The notes beneath the pieces were generated by a model, which was given only the letters and a program-made list of their open reading frames with translations, did not search any database and was not told where the DNA came from. The translations under genes were made by a program, and so were the position numbers. 64,000 bases of DNA from Candidatus Babelota bacterium (GTDB lineage: Bacteria > Babelota > Babeliae > Babelales > Chromulinivoraceae), in assembly GCA_016183005.1 (NCBI GenBank), contig JACPFN010000011.1, positions 1-64,000 of the forward strand. The letters run 5' to 3'. The first letter of the stretch is position 1. Each line of letters opens with the position of its first letter. This document shows positions 25,513-34,548 of the stretch, in pieces.

Positions 25513-26616
25513 TTAAACATTAAATTTAATAAGAACAATATCACCATCTTGAACAATATAATCCTTGCCTTCTGTTCTTATTTTTCCTAACTCTTTAAGT
25601 TTATTAAGAGGTGTAGTCTCTACATCCTTAACATTAAAGATCTCTGAACAAATAAATCCTCGTTCTAAGTCTGAATGAATTTCTCCTGCAGCTTTTCTAA
25701 TGGTAGTTTTTTGTAAAATTGGCCAAGCGTGAATCTCTTGTGGTCCGCATGTAAAGAATGTAATAAGTCCAAGATTTTGATAACTTTTTTCGATGATTGT
25801 ATCAAGTGTTGGTTTTTTTATACCAAACATATCCATCATCTCTGTTCGTTCTTGACCGGAAAGTGCTGAAAGTTCTGCTTCTATTTTAACGCATACTGGA
25901 ATAACGCGATTTGACCCAAAACTTTGAATTAATTTTTGTACATGCGGGTTGTTTGTTGGATTTTCAAGATCCATTTCTGAAACATTTGCAATGATCAAAA
26001 AGTTTTTAGCGCTTAACAATGGAACAGTTTCTATTTTTGCATCAATAACTAATTTACGAATAGTCGCAGCATCAAGTTTATCAATTGCAGTTGTGATATT
26101 GTTTAACAATTCCTGTTCATCGGTAAGATCTTTTTTTTCTTGGGGTGATGTGCCTTGGTTTTTGAGAAGAGAAAGAATCTTTTCTTGACGCTTTTGAATT
26201 GATTCTAAATCTTTAAGCATCAGCTCACTTACAATGATTTCAAAATCTGAAAGAGGATCAATAGCGCCTTGATCTCGAATAATATTTGGATCTTCAAAGC
26301 AACGAAGAACGTGTAAAATTAGATTTACTTCTCGTATGTTTCCTAAAAATTGATTACCAAGACCTTGTCCTGCGGCAGCTCCTTTGACAAGCCCAGCAAT
26401 ATCAACAAATGATACTTGAGCAGGAATCTGTTTTTTTGAATTATAAATTCTTTGCAAAATATCCATGCGTGTATCAGGTACGTGTGTAATTGCTACATGT
26501 GGATCGATGGTACAAAATGGATAGTTTTCTGCTGGAACTGATGAGTTGGTTAGTGCATTAAAAAGAGTTGATTTTCCAACATTAGGAAGACCAACAAGGC
26601 CGGCTTTAATATTCAT
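25513..26616 (-). CDS. ychF: Redox-regulated ATPase/GTPase YchF
   Basis: A 367-residue Obg-family P-loop protein that prefers ATP. G1 GLPNVGKS (9-16), G3 DIAGLVKGA, the Obg-type SFVDIAGLVKG and GLGNQFLGNIR, then NKE-type specificity replaced by NVSE, which is why YchF binds ATP. The C-terminal TGS domain ends TEGKDYIVQDGDIVLIKFNV. It associates with ribosomes and stress responses. Length is standard. Confidence 0.93.
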   Translation of the reverse strand: MNIKAGLVGLPNVGKSTLFNALTNSSVPAENYPFCTIDPHVAITHVPDTRMDILQRIYNSKKQIPAQVSFVDIAGLVKGAAAGQGLGNQFLGNIREVNLILHVLRCFEDPNIIRDQGAIDPLSDFEIIVSELMLKDLESIQKRQEKILSLLKNQGTSPQEKKDLTDEQELLNNITTAIDKLDAATIRKLVIDAKIETVPLLSAKNFLIIANVSEMDLENPTNNPHVQKLIQSFGSNRVIPVCVKIEAELSALSGQERTEMMDMFGIKKPTLDTIIEKSYQNLGLITFFTCGPQEIHAWPILQKTTIRKAAGEIHSDLERGFICSEIFNVKDVETTPLNKLKELGKIRTEGKDYIVQDGDIVLIKFNV

Positions 26617-26699
26617 AATTTTTTATAACTTTATATCAAAAAATATTAGTAATAACGTTGTTTAGTTTACTATAAAAAATTATAAAGCTCCAGTACTGC

Positions 26700-27914
26700 T
26701 TATATCATGAGTACTTGAATTTTTGGACTTCCTTTTGGCTGAGAAATGCTAAATCTAAGGTTAATTGGTAAAATCATGCTTGCGCACGTTGTGTTACCAG
26801 GAATGTTACTATCTAAAAAGTTAGTAGTCAGGATCGTGGTTGAATTTTGTTGAATAGTTATTGAAAATGGTAGGCTTGCTATTGGACTTGAGGCAGTTGA
26901 TAAAAGAGTTTCTTTTCTCATTTTGGTACCATCACTTGTTCTTATGGTTGCTGCAACATTGAAGTTATTATTACCTTGTTGAGATGTGATTACAATATTT
27001 AAAATTAGTCCATTTTCTAGGTCTGTTGTTGTAAAAGGAACTTTTGTACCAGCAAATGTAATATTAGTGTTTTGTCCATCAAGTATAATACCTAAAGATC
27101 CTAATCCATTAGCGCCAGATGATGGATTAAATGATGTAGGTGATGATCCACTTGAAAAGCTTCCTGCATCGTATATTCCAGAAATAGGAGTTATTGAAAT
27201 TTGAGCAGGGGTATTTGAATCTACAGAAAGCAAAAAGCTTTGTGATATAGGACTTATTCCATTTAAAATTTGCCACGCTGTTTGTCCGGTAGGAAAATTA
27301 GTTACGGGTAAAAATTTTCCAATAAAACTGTATGAGGTTCCCGCTTGAGGTTGTGGGAAAGTTGCTGGAGCAGGAGAAGTTCCTGTTGGGGTACCAATTG
27401 GATTAATTGCTATGTAGTGTGGAATAGAGGTACTGGTAAATTCTTCAAAGTCAGTATAAATACTAGTTCCATCAGGACTTTTGAGTGTATAAAAAATAGT
27501 ATAATTTTTATCAATAAATGTAGGTGTAGATGTGGCAATGTTTGAAGGGGCAAAGATATTTACCGTAAGAATTGCATTGGAAGTAAATGAGGTAATATTG
27601 GCACTTATGGGTAATAAATTTTTTCCAGGGTTATTAAGTACTTGTTGTTCTTTATTCATAATGTAAACGCCAAAGCTAGGAATGAAACCAGCAGACGTTG
27701 AACAATGGCTTCCTGCAGGACAAGCTACTGGACAATTTCCTCCTTGACCATTTCCTTGGACTATACCGTATCTTGCCGTTAATCCTGTTCTTACGGCACC
27801 AGTATAATCACTTGAAGCCTGTTCGGCAGTTCTTCCTGCAAATCCTGTCGGCATGTTTTTTGAGAAAATGCATGTTAATATTAATATTTTTATAGCTATT
27901 TTAAAATTCTTCAT
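26700..27914 (-). CDS. Large secreted protein, function unknown
   Basis: A 404-residue protein with a signal peptide (MKNFKIAIKILILTCIFSKNM) and a body of Ser, Thr, Asn, Pro and Ile, typical of extracellular beta-rich proteins. Near residue 60 a Cys-rich turn occurs (NCPVACPAGSHCSTSAG). Repeated short strands such as AILTVNIFAPSNIATSTP and ITSFTSN suggest a beta-sandwich or stalk. No catalytic motif. It stands alone and is divergent from the AMMECR1 gene. Good ribosome-binding AAGGGAT precedes the ATG. Confidence 0.6.
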   Translation of the reverse strand: MKNFKIAIKILILTCIFSKNMPTGFAGRTAEQASSDYTGAVRTGLTARYGIVQGNGQGGNCPVACPAGSHCSTSAGFIPSFGVYIMNKEQQVLNNPGKNLLPISANITSFTSNAILTVNIFAPSNIATSTPTFIDKNYTIFYTLKSPDGTSIYTDFEEFTSTSIPHYIAINPIGTPTGTSPAPATFPQPQAGTSYSFIGKFLPVTNFPTGQTAWQILNGISPISQSFLLSVDSNTPAQISITPISGIYDAGSFSSGSSPTSFNPSSGANGLGSLGIILDGQNTNITFAGTKVPFTTTDLENGLILNIVITSQQGNNNFNVAATIRTSDGTKMRKETLLSTASSPIASLPFSITIQQNSTTILTTNFLDSNIPGNTTCASMILPINLRFSISQPKGSPKIQVLMI

Positions 27915-28060
27915 AATAAAAATCCCTTTATTTTTTAATACGATATCAAGTTTTGACTTTTTAAAGAAAGAGTTTATTGGTAATTCTTTTTTTTACTTGC
28001 AAAGCCATTGTTTTTTATGTTTTGATTAATCAAAATTTTATCAGTAGAAGGTTTATAGCA

Positions 28061-28753
28061 ATGAGACTTTTTGTATGCATAATATTCTGTAGTACAAATC
28101 TATTATTTAGGCATTTGAGTAGTGTAGGGTATCCTTTAAGATCTAAGTACGTATACAAAAAGCTTGAAATGTTAGGGCAGGAGGCACACAAAAAAATTTC
28201 TTTGTCGGATAAATTAACGAGGTATGAAAAAAATCTACTGAAAAGATTGTCTTTACTGACTTTGAAAAATTTATTTAATAAATCGACAGATAATTGCGTG
28301 TCGGACGATGTTATAACTGAAAACTTACAACATCCCAGGGGAGTTTTTGTAACGTTATATTCTAAAAATCATGAATTACGTGGTTGTATGGGACGAGTTG
28401 TTTCAGATAAACCATTATATAAAGCAATCTGTGAGGTGACGCGTTTGGCAGCTTTGCACGATAGCCGTTTTAATCCAGTTACCATTGAAGAAATTCCTGA
28501 TTTAGGTATTTCGATTTCTGTGTTAAATGAACCTAAGCTTGTTGATTCGTATAAAAAAATAAGATTAGGTATTGATGGAATTATTTTAAAATATAAGAAT
28601 AGATCAGCATTATTTTTACCACATGTTGCAACTGAGCAAGGGTGGAATTTGGCAACAACATTAGAAGAATTAAGTCGCAAGGCAGGCTTGATGGCTCATG
28701 ATTGGAAAAGTAAAGAGGCAAAGTTTGAAGTTTTTCAATCCATAGATATTTAA
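28061..28753 (+). CDS. AMMECR1-domain protein (AmmeMemoRadiSam system protein A type)
   Basis: About 230 residues. From residue 90 on it follows the AMMECR1 fold: GVFVTLYSKNHELRGCMGRV, LAALHDSRFNPV, then ISISVLNEPKLV and LFLPHVATEQGWNLATTLEE with KAGL. LRGCMG is the family signature. In other bacteria it occurs with MEMO1- and radical-SAM-type genes, none of which are nearby. The N-terminus (MRLFVCIIFCSTNLLF) looks like an export signal, which is unexpected for this family. I prefer the ATG at 28061 (AAGG nine bases upstream) over the TTG at 27977. A secreted gene follows 13 bases later. Confidence 0.8.
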   Translation: MRLFVCIIFCSTNLLFRHLSSVGYPLRSKYVYKKLEMLGQEAHKKISLSDKLTRYEKNLLKRLSLLTLKNLFNKSTDNCVSDDVITENLQHPRGVFVTLYSKNHELRGCMGRVVSDKPLYKAICEVTRLAALHDSRFNPVTIEEIPDLGISISVLNEPKLVDSYKKIRLGIDGIILKYKNRSALFLPHVATEQGWNLATTLEELSRKAGLMAHDWKSKEAKFEVFQSIDI

Positions 28754-28766
28754 AAAGGGAATAAAT

Positions 28767-29285
28767 ATGATGAAGCAAGTTTTCTGGGTGGTAGTTTTAT
28801 TTCAAGTTATGCAGCAACGTACAGAATTTATTTTACAAACTATTGAAAATAGATCTGACTTGCATTTTAATCGTGCTTATTATAAGCAGTTGGATAAAGA
28901 AAAAACCTTACCAACATTGACCGATCTTTTACAAAAATCTAATAGTAAGCACCATGTTGTTATTGATAAAAAAGTAGGATCTGATGGATTAGCTTTGGCC
29001 ATGTCGGATGATCAAGGTCATAAAGCAACTATTTTTTTACATGGTCAGCCGAAACATTCTATAGAGTTTAAACGTAAGAAAACTAAGAGGATTTCAACAT
29101 TTCCTGATATTGTTGCAACGGGAACTGGTTCTTATACTGCTCAAATAATGATGGAAGATTTAGTTGATAAAAAGATGCTTGCTGAGCCTCATGCCTATAA
29201 TTATCAAGAGCCGGCATCATTTAATTTAATAATTTCAGGAGCTCACGGGAGTTATCAGATTTCTTTACACGCTACAGCTGAGTAA
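28767..29285 (+). CDS. Predicted secreted protein, first of a four-gene secreted cluster
   Basis: A 172-residue protein with an N-terminal hydrophobic signal (MMKQVFWVVVLFQVMQQ) and a soluble body of beta strands with Gly turns (SDGLALAMSDDQGHKATIFL; GTGSYTAQIMMED; FNLIISGAHGSYQISLH). No family is known to me. AAAAAGGG precedes the ATG; the AMMECR1 gene ends 13 bases upstream, so it may be co-transcribed with it. Confidence 0.55.
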   Translation: MMKQVFWVVVLFQVMQQRTEFILQTIENRSDLHFNRAYYKQLDKEKTLPTLTDLLQKSNSKHHVVIDKKVGSDGLALAMSDDQGHKATIFLHGQPKHSIEFKRKKTKRISTFPDIVATGTGSYTAQIMMEDLVDKKMLAEPHAYNYQEPASFNLIISGAHGSYQISLHATAE

Positions 29286-29356
29286 GGATAGTTATTGTAT
29301 ACTATTGCCTGTAATTTATAAATATTGTTATATTTTTTTATAAAGTAGGGGACTTT

Positions 29357-29848
29357 ATGAAAAAAATATTATCTATCATAGTGTTATTAGTTATCATGCA
29401 TGGTACTTCAAATTATGGAAATTACTTGTGGGAATATATTGATAATGGCCAGCATTCATGCTGTTTACATCTTGGTACATATGATATTTGTAATCCAGGT
29501 GTGCCTTGTGTCAGGAATAATGCGATAGATCTTTTAGGTATTTATGATTATGTCGGACGTATATTGCATATGGAGAAAATTTCAACGTTTCCTTATGCAA
29601 AATTTTTAAATGAGGCGCAATCTTATATTAGAAAAATGGCAACATTGGGAAATCGACTATCATATCATGTACATGAATATCGTTCTAGTCTTAAATTCTT
29701 TCATGATTTGGCGGTAGAGCATAGTCAATCTAAGAATGATAAGCCTAAGGGTTTGGCGCTGGCTTCTGAGGCAGATAAACAGAAAAAACAGGATGAGGTT
29801 TTTGAGTACTTGGTAAAAATTGGTCTTGCTACGAAATTTAAGAAATAA
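29357..29848 (+). CDS. Secreted protein with Cys pairs, function unknown
   Basis: A 163-residue protein with a signal peptide (MKKILSIIVLLVIMHGTS). Cys residues at HSCCLHLGTYDICNPGVPC are spaced like disulfide partners. The C-terminal 60 residues are helical (LRKMATL-type helices, LKFFHDLAVEHSQS) and charged (ADKQKKQDEVFEYLVK). AAAGTAGGGG is the ribosome-binding site. It is 15 bases upstream of the 1138-residue gene. Confidence 0.55.
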   Translation: MKKILSIIVLLVIMHGTSNYGNYLWEYIDNGQHSCCLHLGTYDICNPGVPCVRNNAIDLLGIYDYVGRILHMEKISTFPYAKFLNEAQSYIRKMATLGNRLSYHVHEYRSSLKFFHDLAVEHSQSKNDKPKGLALASEADKQKKQDEVFEYLVKIGLATKFKK

Positions 29849-29863
29849 ATAAGGATTAATGGG

Positions 29864-32800
29864 ATGAAGAAAATTTTAATAATGTTATTAATTATTTTTC
29901 GTTCATATACTTTTAGTATAGACCCAAATCTTATGTATGGTCTTGGGGCAATTAATGGTGTATCTATAGTGGATAATCCTGTTATCGGGTTATCTTTTTT
30001 AAAGTTAGGTATCATTCAGAGTTGGCTTGAAAGTTCTTTAAATAATGCTGTTGTTAAGCTAGCAAATAACTTATTTAAATTGAAAAATAATTCTATCGAA
30101 TCTATTAAGGTTGTTTATTTAAGTCCTGAGCACATAGGACATTTATTACAGATAATTCGAAACAATGAGAATAATATAGGTCAATTGCAGCAATCTGTTC
30201 GGAATTATTTAGAACTATTGCAAGGATTTAAGGATGATTCAATGTTACCTAAGTTGATAGCAGACGGGTTGCAATATATTAATACTTCTACTGTGTATCC
30301 TCAGGGAGCTGTTCAGGCTATTATGCTTGGATATCTATGTGATATTTCTCAAACTCGTGAAGAAATACAGGCTTATTATCAAGGATTGTTAAATGACTTT
30401 TCTTTTAAATTACCGAGCAGCAGTATTGTGCCGATTGTGGATACGAAATCTGATCTTAAGTCGCCAAGCAGTAATGTTGTGCCAGTTGTGGATAAAAAAT
30501 CTAAAAAGAATGAAATAGCAGTTGTTAATAATTATTTTTGTTGTATACCCGATACTAGAGAATTACAGAGTTTTATAAAATCTTTTGCTCAAAGTGGCAG
30601 GGCGTATGATGCTTTACAGAATTTAGTATTATTATTTTTTAATTATAAAAATGGAAATCTTGTTCCTAAGGTAGAAACTAATAGTTTAATAAACTATTTA
30701 AGTGTAACTCATTTAGGAACCATGATGAAAATTATAAAAGAAGAGTCAGATCCAGAAATATTAACTAAAAAACTAGGTGATTATTTAGTCGGTCTTAGGA
30801 TTTTAAATAGAGCTACGGGAAAGTTTTTAGATGATCAAGATTTTAAGCCTTTATTAGAAAATTTGTCGCAATCTGTAATTTTAACTCAAGGTAAAGCTGG
30901 CAAATATTCGCATGATTTTTTTGAAAATATTTTACGTGGTTGTATCTGCACGCGGTTTGTTACCCAAAAAGATATTGAAAATTATAGTAAAGGTCTTTTT
31001 GTGCATGCTACACCAGATTTAATCTTTCAAGAAGAGCAGCAATTTGCTTGTTGTGTAAGAAAAAAATATCCACAAGAGGTGAGTAGTAATGAGCAAGAAA
31101 AAAAGAGTTCTTCGATCGCATCATCAGATTTTGATCATGAACATGATGAGATTGAAGATCAAATAAGTGATGCAATCGTAGAGCGTACTCTTGAGTTAGA
31201 TTTGTCAAATAGCCAGTCAGAAAATTCGGTTGAGGCAATAATTTTTAAATTAGTTGAAATTAAAGAGCGTCAAGAGAATTTAGTTCAAAATGATCAAGGG
31301 TTGAGTTCTAATCTTAGCCAAGCAGTATCTTTTGCACCAGGAAGTTTTTATAGTATTAAAAAAAGACAAGAAAGACAACGGTCTTTACAGAATCAAATGA
31401 TTCGTTTTGCAAATATTCGTGAAAAGTTAACTAATTTAGAAGGTGTTTCGTACCAAAGACTTGAGGTAAAAACTGATAGTGGAGTTTATCCTATAGCGTA
31501 TGCAACAAAATTTTTTGAAACCATCATTAATGATGGTCCTGAAGATGATGAGGATAAATTTAAGGATGAAGCTGTAGAAAATCAAGTTTCTATGCAAGAA
31601 CCTCATTCTGATAAAGATCAAGAATCTGCCCAAGGTATAAAATCTATTCCTCAAGCATTATCTAAAAAGTCAGGAGATGCAGGTGGTTCTAAAAAAGATT
31701 CTGCTAATAATTCATCAGCTGCTAAAGCACGCACTAAGAATTTGGTTGAAATTCCAATAAGTTTGCAATCGCCTACACTTATGCCTTATGCTTCGTTTGT
31801 AACGACAAAGGGAACAGAACTAGTGTCTGGAATTGATCGTAATCCTCTTGATTTTGATAGTAATGATATAAAATCAAAAGGAATAAATGCAGAAATCAAT
31901 AGGGATAATGAAGTTGTGATTCCGTATTCACTAAATATTAGTTGTAGTGGAATGCAGCCGACCATGGGGAATTTAGCATTAGGATTACAAAAAGCGCTTA
32001 ATTTAAGCATTATCCCAAGAGAAGAGATACATTTGCTTATTGATCCTGGCGTAGCGGCAGAATATTTTAATAAAATCTGCAGTGAATTTAATTGGAATTT
32101 TGATTCTTCGGGATTTGACTTACGTAAGCCATTTGTTTTAAAAATAGGTGAACAGAGGATAGTTATATCTTTAAATATGCAAAGAGATCTGTCTGTACCG
32201 CAATTAGAGCAAGAATATAAGGGAATACCATTACCAAGTGCTTCATTAACCGTGAGCAGAGAGAATACTGTTGTTCCTTTAGAATTTTCGCGACTACCAA
32301 CATTTCCATCAGATTTATTGAAGAATTTTTTATATTATCGACCATCAGAGAGTATCGCAATGTCATTAATTGGATCAGGATTAGCAGATTCAAGGGATTT
32401 AGGATATTCCAAGAATATTCCTTGGGTTATGTCATCAGTAAATACACATGGTTCGTTGAGTAGAAAAAGTGCCTTGCAAGAGATCGTTATTCAATCATAT
32501 AAACTTGTTGAATCACGACTTGAGCAAATTATGGGAGGTACTCAAGGTTTAAAAGGATATTACTTACAGAACTTTTTTGAAAGTACTAACGATACATTAA
32601 GAGCAGGGATCACTTCAAAAGATATTGAGCGATATTTTGAGTTTGCCCCTGAAGAAAATATTAATTTGGTTTTAAGTGAAATAAATCAACTAACAGAAAA
32701 GCAAAGGATATCGTTGCTAAATAATTTGTCAAAAGACTCATTAAATTTCTTGTTCAATCGAGCTTCATTAGAAAATCTTTTATCGTTATTTAACGATATG

Positions 32801-33280
32801 AATCAAAATCAAAAAAATGAAATTTTAAGGAAGATTCCAGGGAATGGGTTAAGGCGTTTTATAGGTAAATTGTCGGATGAGCAGCGTTATGATTTATTTA
32901 AAGATTTTAACAATGATCAAATGACACAACTCGGAATATCTGACGTTAGACTCGTTAAACCTGAAAGATTACCTATTGTATCGTTATATGATGATAGGTA
33001 TTTGATGCAACATCCAAACCTAGAAGAAATTTCAAGAAGATCGCTACAATTTTATAATATGGGTGGATTTTCTAATACCCGCCCTATAGATCAGAATACC
33101 CTTAAGGAAAATGAATTACCAACTTCTAGGCATTTATTTCTTAGCCCTAATTATTCTTTATTATCACCGTTAATTCATAGAAGGTCTGTGGGAGTCAGAG
33201 ATGTTCATAAATATGTTGTTGCACATAGTGCAGAAGCTGTGCGTGAAGTACTTAGAGCTGGAACGCATGGTATAAAATAA
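29864..33280 (+). CDS. Very large secreted protein with duplicated helical domain
   Basis: A 1138-residue protein with a signal peptide (MKKILIMLLIIFRSYTFS). Two related helical domains are visible: one around residues 84-190 (YLSPEHIGHLLQIIRNN ... YYQGLL) and one around 278-375 (YLSVTHLGTMMKIIKEE ... YSKGLF). A CC motif sits between them (NNYFCCIPDT) and another after (FACCVRKK). A long low-complexity charged region follows (about 410-640), then a globular part with VVPLEFSRLPTF, and a C-terminal helical repeat region (LLNNLSKDSLNFLF, LRRFIGKLSDEQRYDLF). No enzyme motif recognised. The size and Ser/Lys-rich linkers suit an effector or surface protein. Confidence 0.6.
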   Translation: MKKILIMLLIIFRSYTFSIDPNLMYGLGAINGVSIVDNPVIGLSFLKLGIIQSWLESSLNNAVVKLANNLFKLKNNSIESIKVVYLSPEHIGHLLQIIRNNENNIGQLQQSVRNYLELLQGFKDDSMLPKLIADGLQYINTSTVYPQGAVQAIMLGYLCDISQTREEIQAYYQGLLNDFSFKLPSSSIVPIVDTKSDLKSPSSNVVPVVDKKSKKNEIAVVNNYFCCIPDTRELQSFIKSFAQSGRAYDALQNLVLLFFNYKNGNLVPKVETNSLINYLSVTHLGTMMKIIKEESDPEILTKKLGDYLVGLRILNRATGKFLDDQDFKPLLENLSQSVILTQGKAGKYSHDFFENILRGCICTRFVTQKDIENYSKGLFVHATPDLIFQEEQQFACCVRKKYPQEVSSNEQEKKSSSIASSDFDHEHDEIEDQISDAIVERTLELDLSNSQSENSVEAIIFKLVEIKERQENLVQNDQGLSSNLSQAVSFAPGSFYSIKKRQERQRSLQNQMIRFANIREKLTNLEGVSYQRLEVKTDSGVYPIAYATKFFETIINDGPEDDEDKFKDEAVENQVSMQEPHSDKDQESAQGIKSIPQALSKKSGDAGGSKKDSANNSSAAKARTKNLVEIPISLQSPTLMPYASFVTTKGTELVSGIDRNPLDFDSNDIKSKGINAEINRDNEVVIPYSLNISCSGMQPTMGNLALGLQKALNLSIIPREEIHLLIDPGVAAEYFNKICSEFNWNFDSSGFDLRKPFVLKIGEQRIVISLNMQRDLSVPQLEQEYKGIPLPSASLTVSRENTVVPLEFSRLPTFPSDLLKNFLYYRPSESIAMSLIGSGLADSRDLGYSKNIPWVMSSVNTHGSLSRKSALQEIVIQSYKLVESRLEQIMGGTQGLKGYYLQNFFESTNDTLRAGITSKDIERYFEFAPEENINLVLSEINQLTEKQRISLLNNLSKDSLNFLFNRASLENLLSLFNDMNQNQKNEILRKIPGNGLRRFIGKLSDEQRYDLFKDFNNDQMTQLGISDVRLVKPERLPIVSLYDDRYLMQHPNLEEISRRSLQFYNMGGFSNTRPIDQNTLKENELPTSRHLFLSPNYSLLSPLIHRRSVGVRDVHKYVVAHSAEAVREVLRAGTHGIK

Positions 33281-33297
33281 TTTTAAAAGAGATGGTT

Positions 33298-34278
33298 ATG
33301 AAAAAAATTGTACAGATTTTAATTTTATTTTGTTTTTTAGCTGGAGTGGTTATAGCTGAAGATTTTATATCAGATAATTATGATGAAAATTCTTTTTCAA
33401 ATTCTGCGCCAAAAAAAATAGAACGATTGTCATTAAATAATCATCGGATTATATCAATAGAAAAATCGAATTTATCTGATAATGCCCAGAGGATCCAAGA
33501 TCTAGATGTAGATAGTTATAAAGATGGTCATAGGTCTGCACTCAGACAACAACATTCATCTTTTTTAGGACATTTTATTTTTGGAAAGGGAGATACTTGG
33601 CGTGAACGTTGGAAGCAGTATCGCGCAGCAAACAAAGCAGAAGATTTGATTAAAGAGCGGCAGAAAGAAATACGAAAAAAGAACGTTGTTTTTATGAATG
33701 AAGAATTTATAAAAAACTTGAAATCATATGAAATTGAGGTTTTACAACCCTGGAAAATTAAAGAGCTTTGCGAGTCTGTTTTTAATCAAAGATTGAGTTT
33801 GGTAAAATATCCGAATGGGCTTAGCAGCAAGCAGGAGATATATCGAATTACGGCATTTAGTCCTCAACAGATTAAATATTTTACACCAAGGCAGATTCAA
33901 GCGTTAGATTTTAACCTGATGGATATAGGACAAAGACAGGCTCTTGTTAAAAATCAGATTCAAGCTCTTACTGCTCATCAGATACAGGGTGAATATAAAT
34001 TTGATATAAAAAGTGGTAAAGATATTTTAATAAAGCGTGGTATTTCAACATTGTCTTTGTTTACGCCGGAACAGATTTCATGGTTTAGACCAGGGCAAGT
34101 TGCATTATGGACTCCTGGAGAAATTAAATCTCTTGATGTATTACAAATTAAAGCAATGACAACAGAACAGCTTAAAGAATTAAATATTTTTGAATTATCT
34201 GATGTGCAAAAATCTTATTTTACTCATTCGCAACGCGAAGAATTGCAAAAGTTAAATATTTTATTCTGGACTACTTGA
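33298..34278 (+). CDS. Secreted protein with short Gln-Ile helical repeats
   Basis: About 326 residues with a clean signal peptide (MKKIVQILILFCFLAGVVIA). The C-terminal half is a series of units of about 12 residues: FSPQQIKYFTPRQIQAL, LTAHQIQGE, FTPEQISWFRPGQVALW, WTPGEIKSLDVLQIKAM, MTTEQLKELNIFELSD. Each is a T/S-P-x-Q-I-x-x-F helix pair. The same kind of motif, weaker, ends the 1138-residue protein upstream, so the two may interact. I start at the ATG at 33298 for a correct signal peptide; 33292 also fits. It closes the secreted cluster. Confidence 0.6.
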   Translation: MKKIVQILILFCFLAGVVIAEDFISDNYDENSFSNSAPKKIERLSLNNHRIISIEKSNLSDNAQRIQDLDVDSYKDGHRSALRQQHSSFLGHFIFGKGDTWRERWKQYRAANKAEDLIKERQKEIRKKNVVFMNEEFIKNLKSYEIEVLQPWKIKELCESVFNQRLSLVKYPNGLSSKQEIYRITAFSPQQIKYFTPRQIQALDFNLMDIGQRQALVKNQIQALTAHQIQGEYKFDIKSGKDILIKRGISTLSLFTPEQISWFRPGQVALWTPGEIKSLDVLQIKAMTTEQLKELNIFELSDVQKSYFTHSQREELQKLNILFWTT

Positions 34279-34493
34279 TATACAAAAATATTATTTTAAT
34301 TTTTAATTTTTTACTTTGATTGTTGTGCGTAAGTCTTAAAAGCTTACATATATTTAGGTTGGCCAGATTTTTTATTATGGTTAACTTGTGACCATGTTAT
34401 GAGGATTTGGTTTTGGACTCTATCATCGTTGTTGAGAAAATCATGGCTTTTTTTTAACTTGCGCTTTAGGGTTTTGCAAAAAGTCTATTAAGC

Positions 34494-34523
34494 AAATAGG
34501 GTACGCTTAAACGCACCCTATTT
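34494..34523 (-). terminator. dnaK terminator
   Basis: AAATAGGGT and ACCCTATTT form a 9-bp stem with additional pairing (CGC/GCG) towards the loop. On the minus strand it lies about 25 bases past the dnaK stop. The rest of 34279-34493 holds no gene and no clear signal. Confidence 0.7.
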
Positions 34524-34548
34524 CTGTTATGGTTAACCCGTTTCTACA

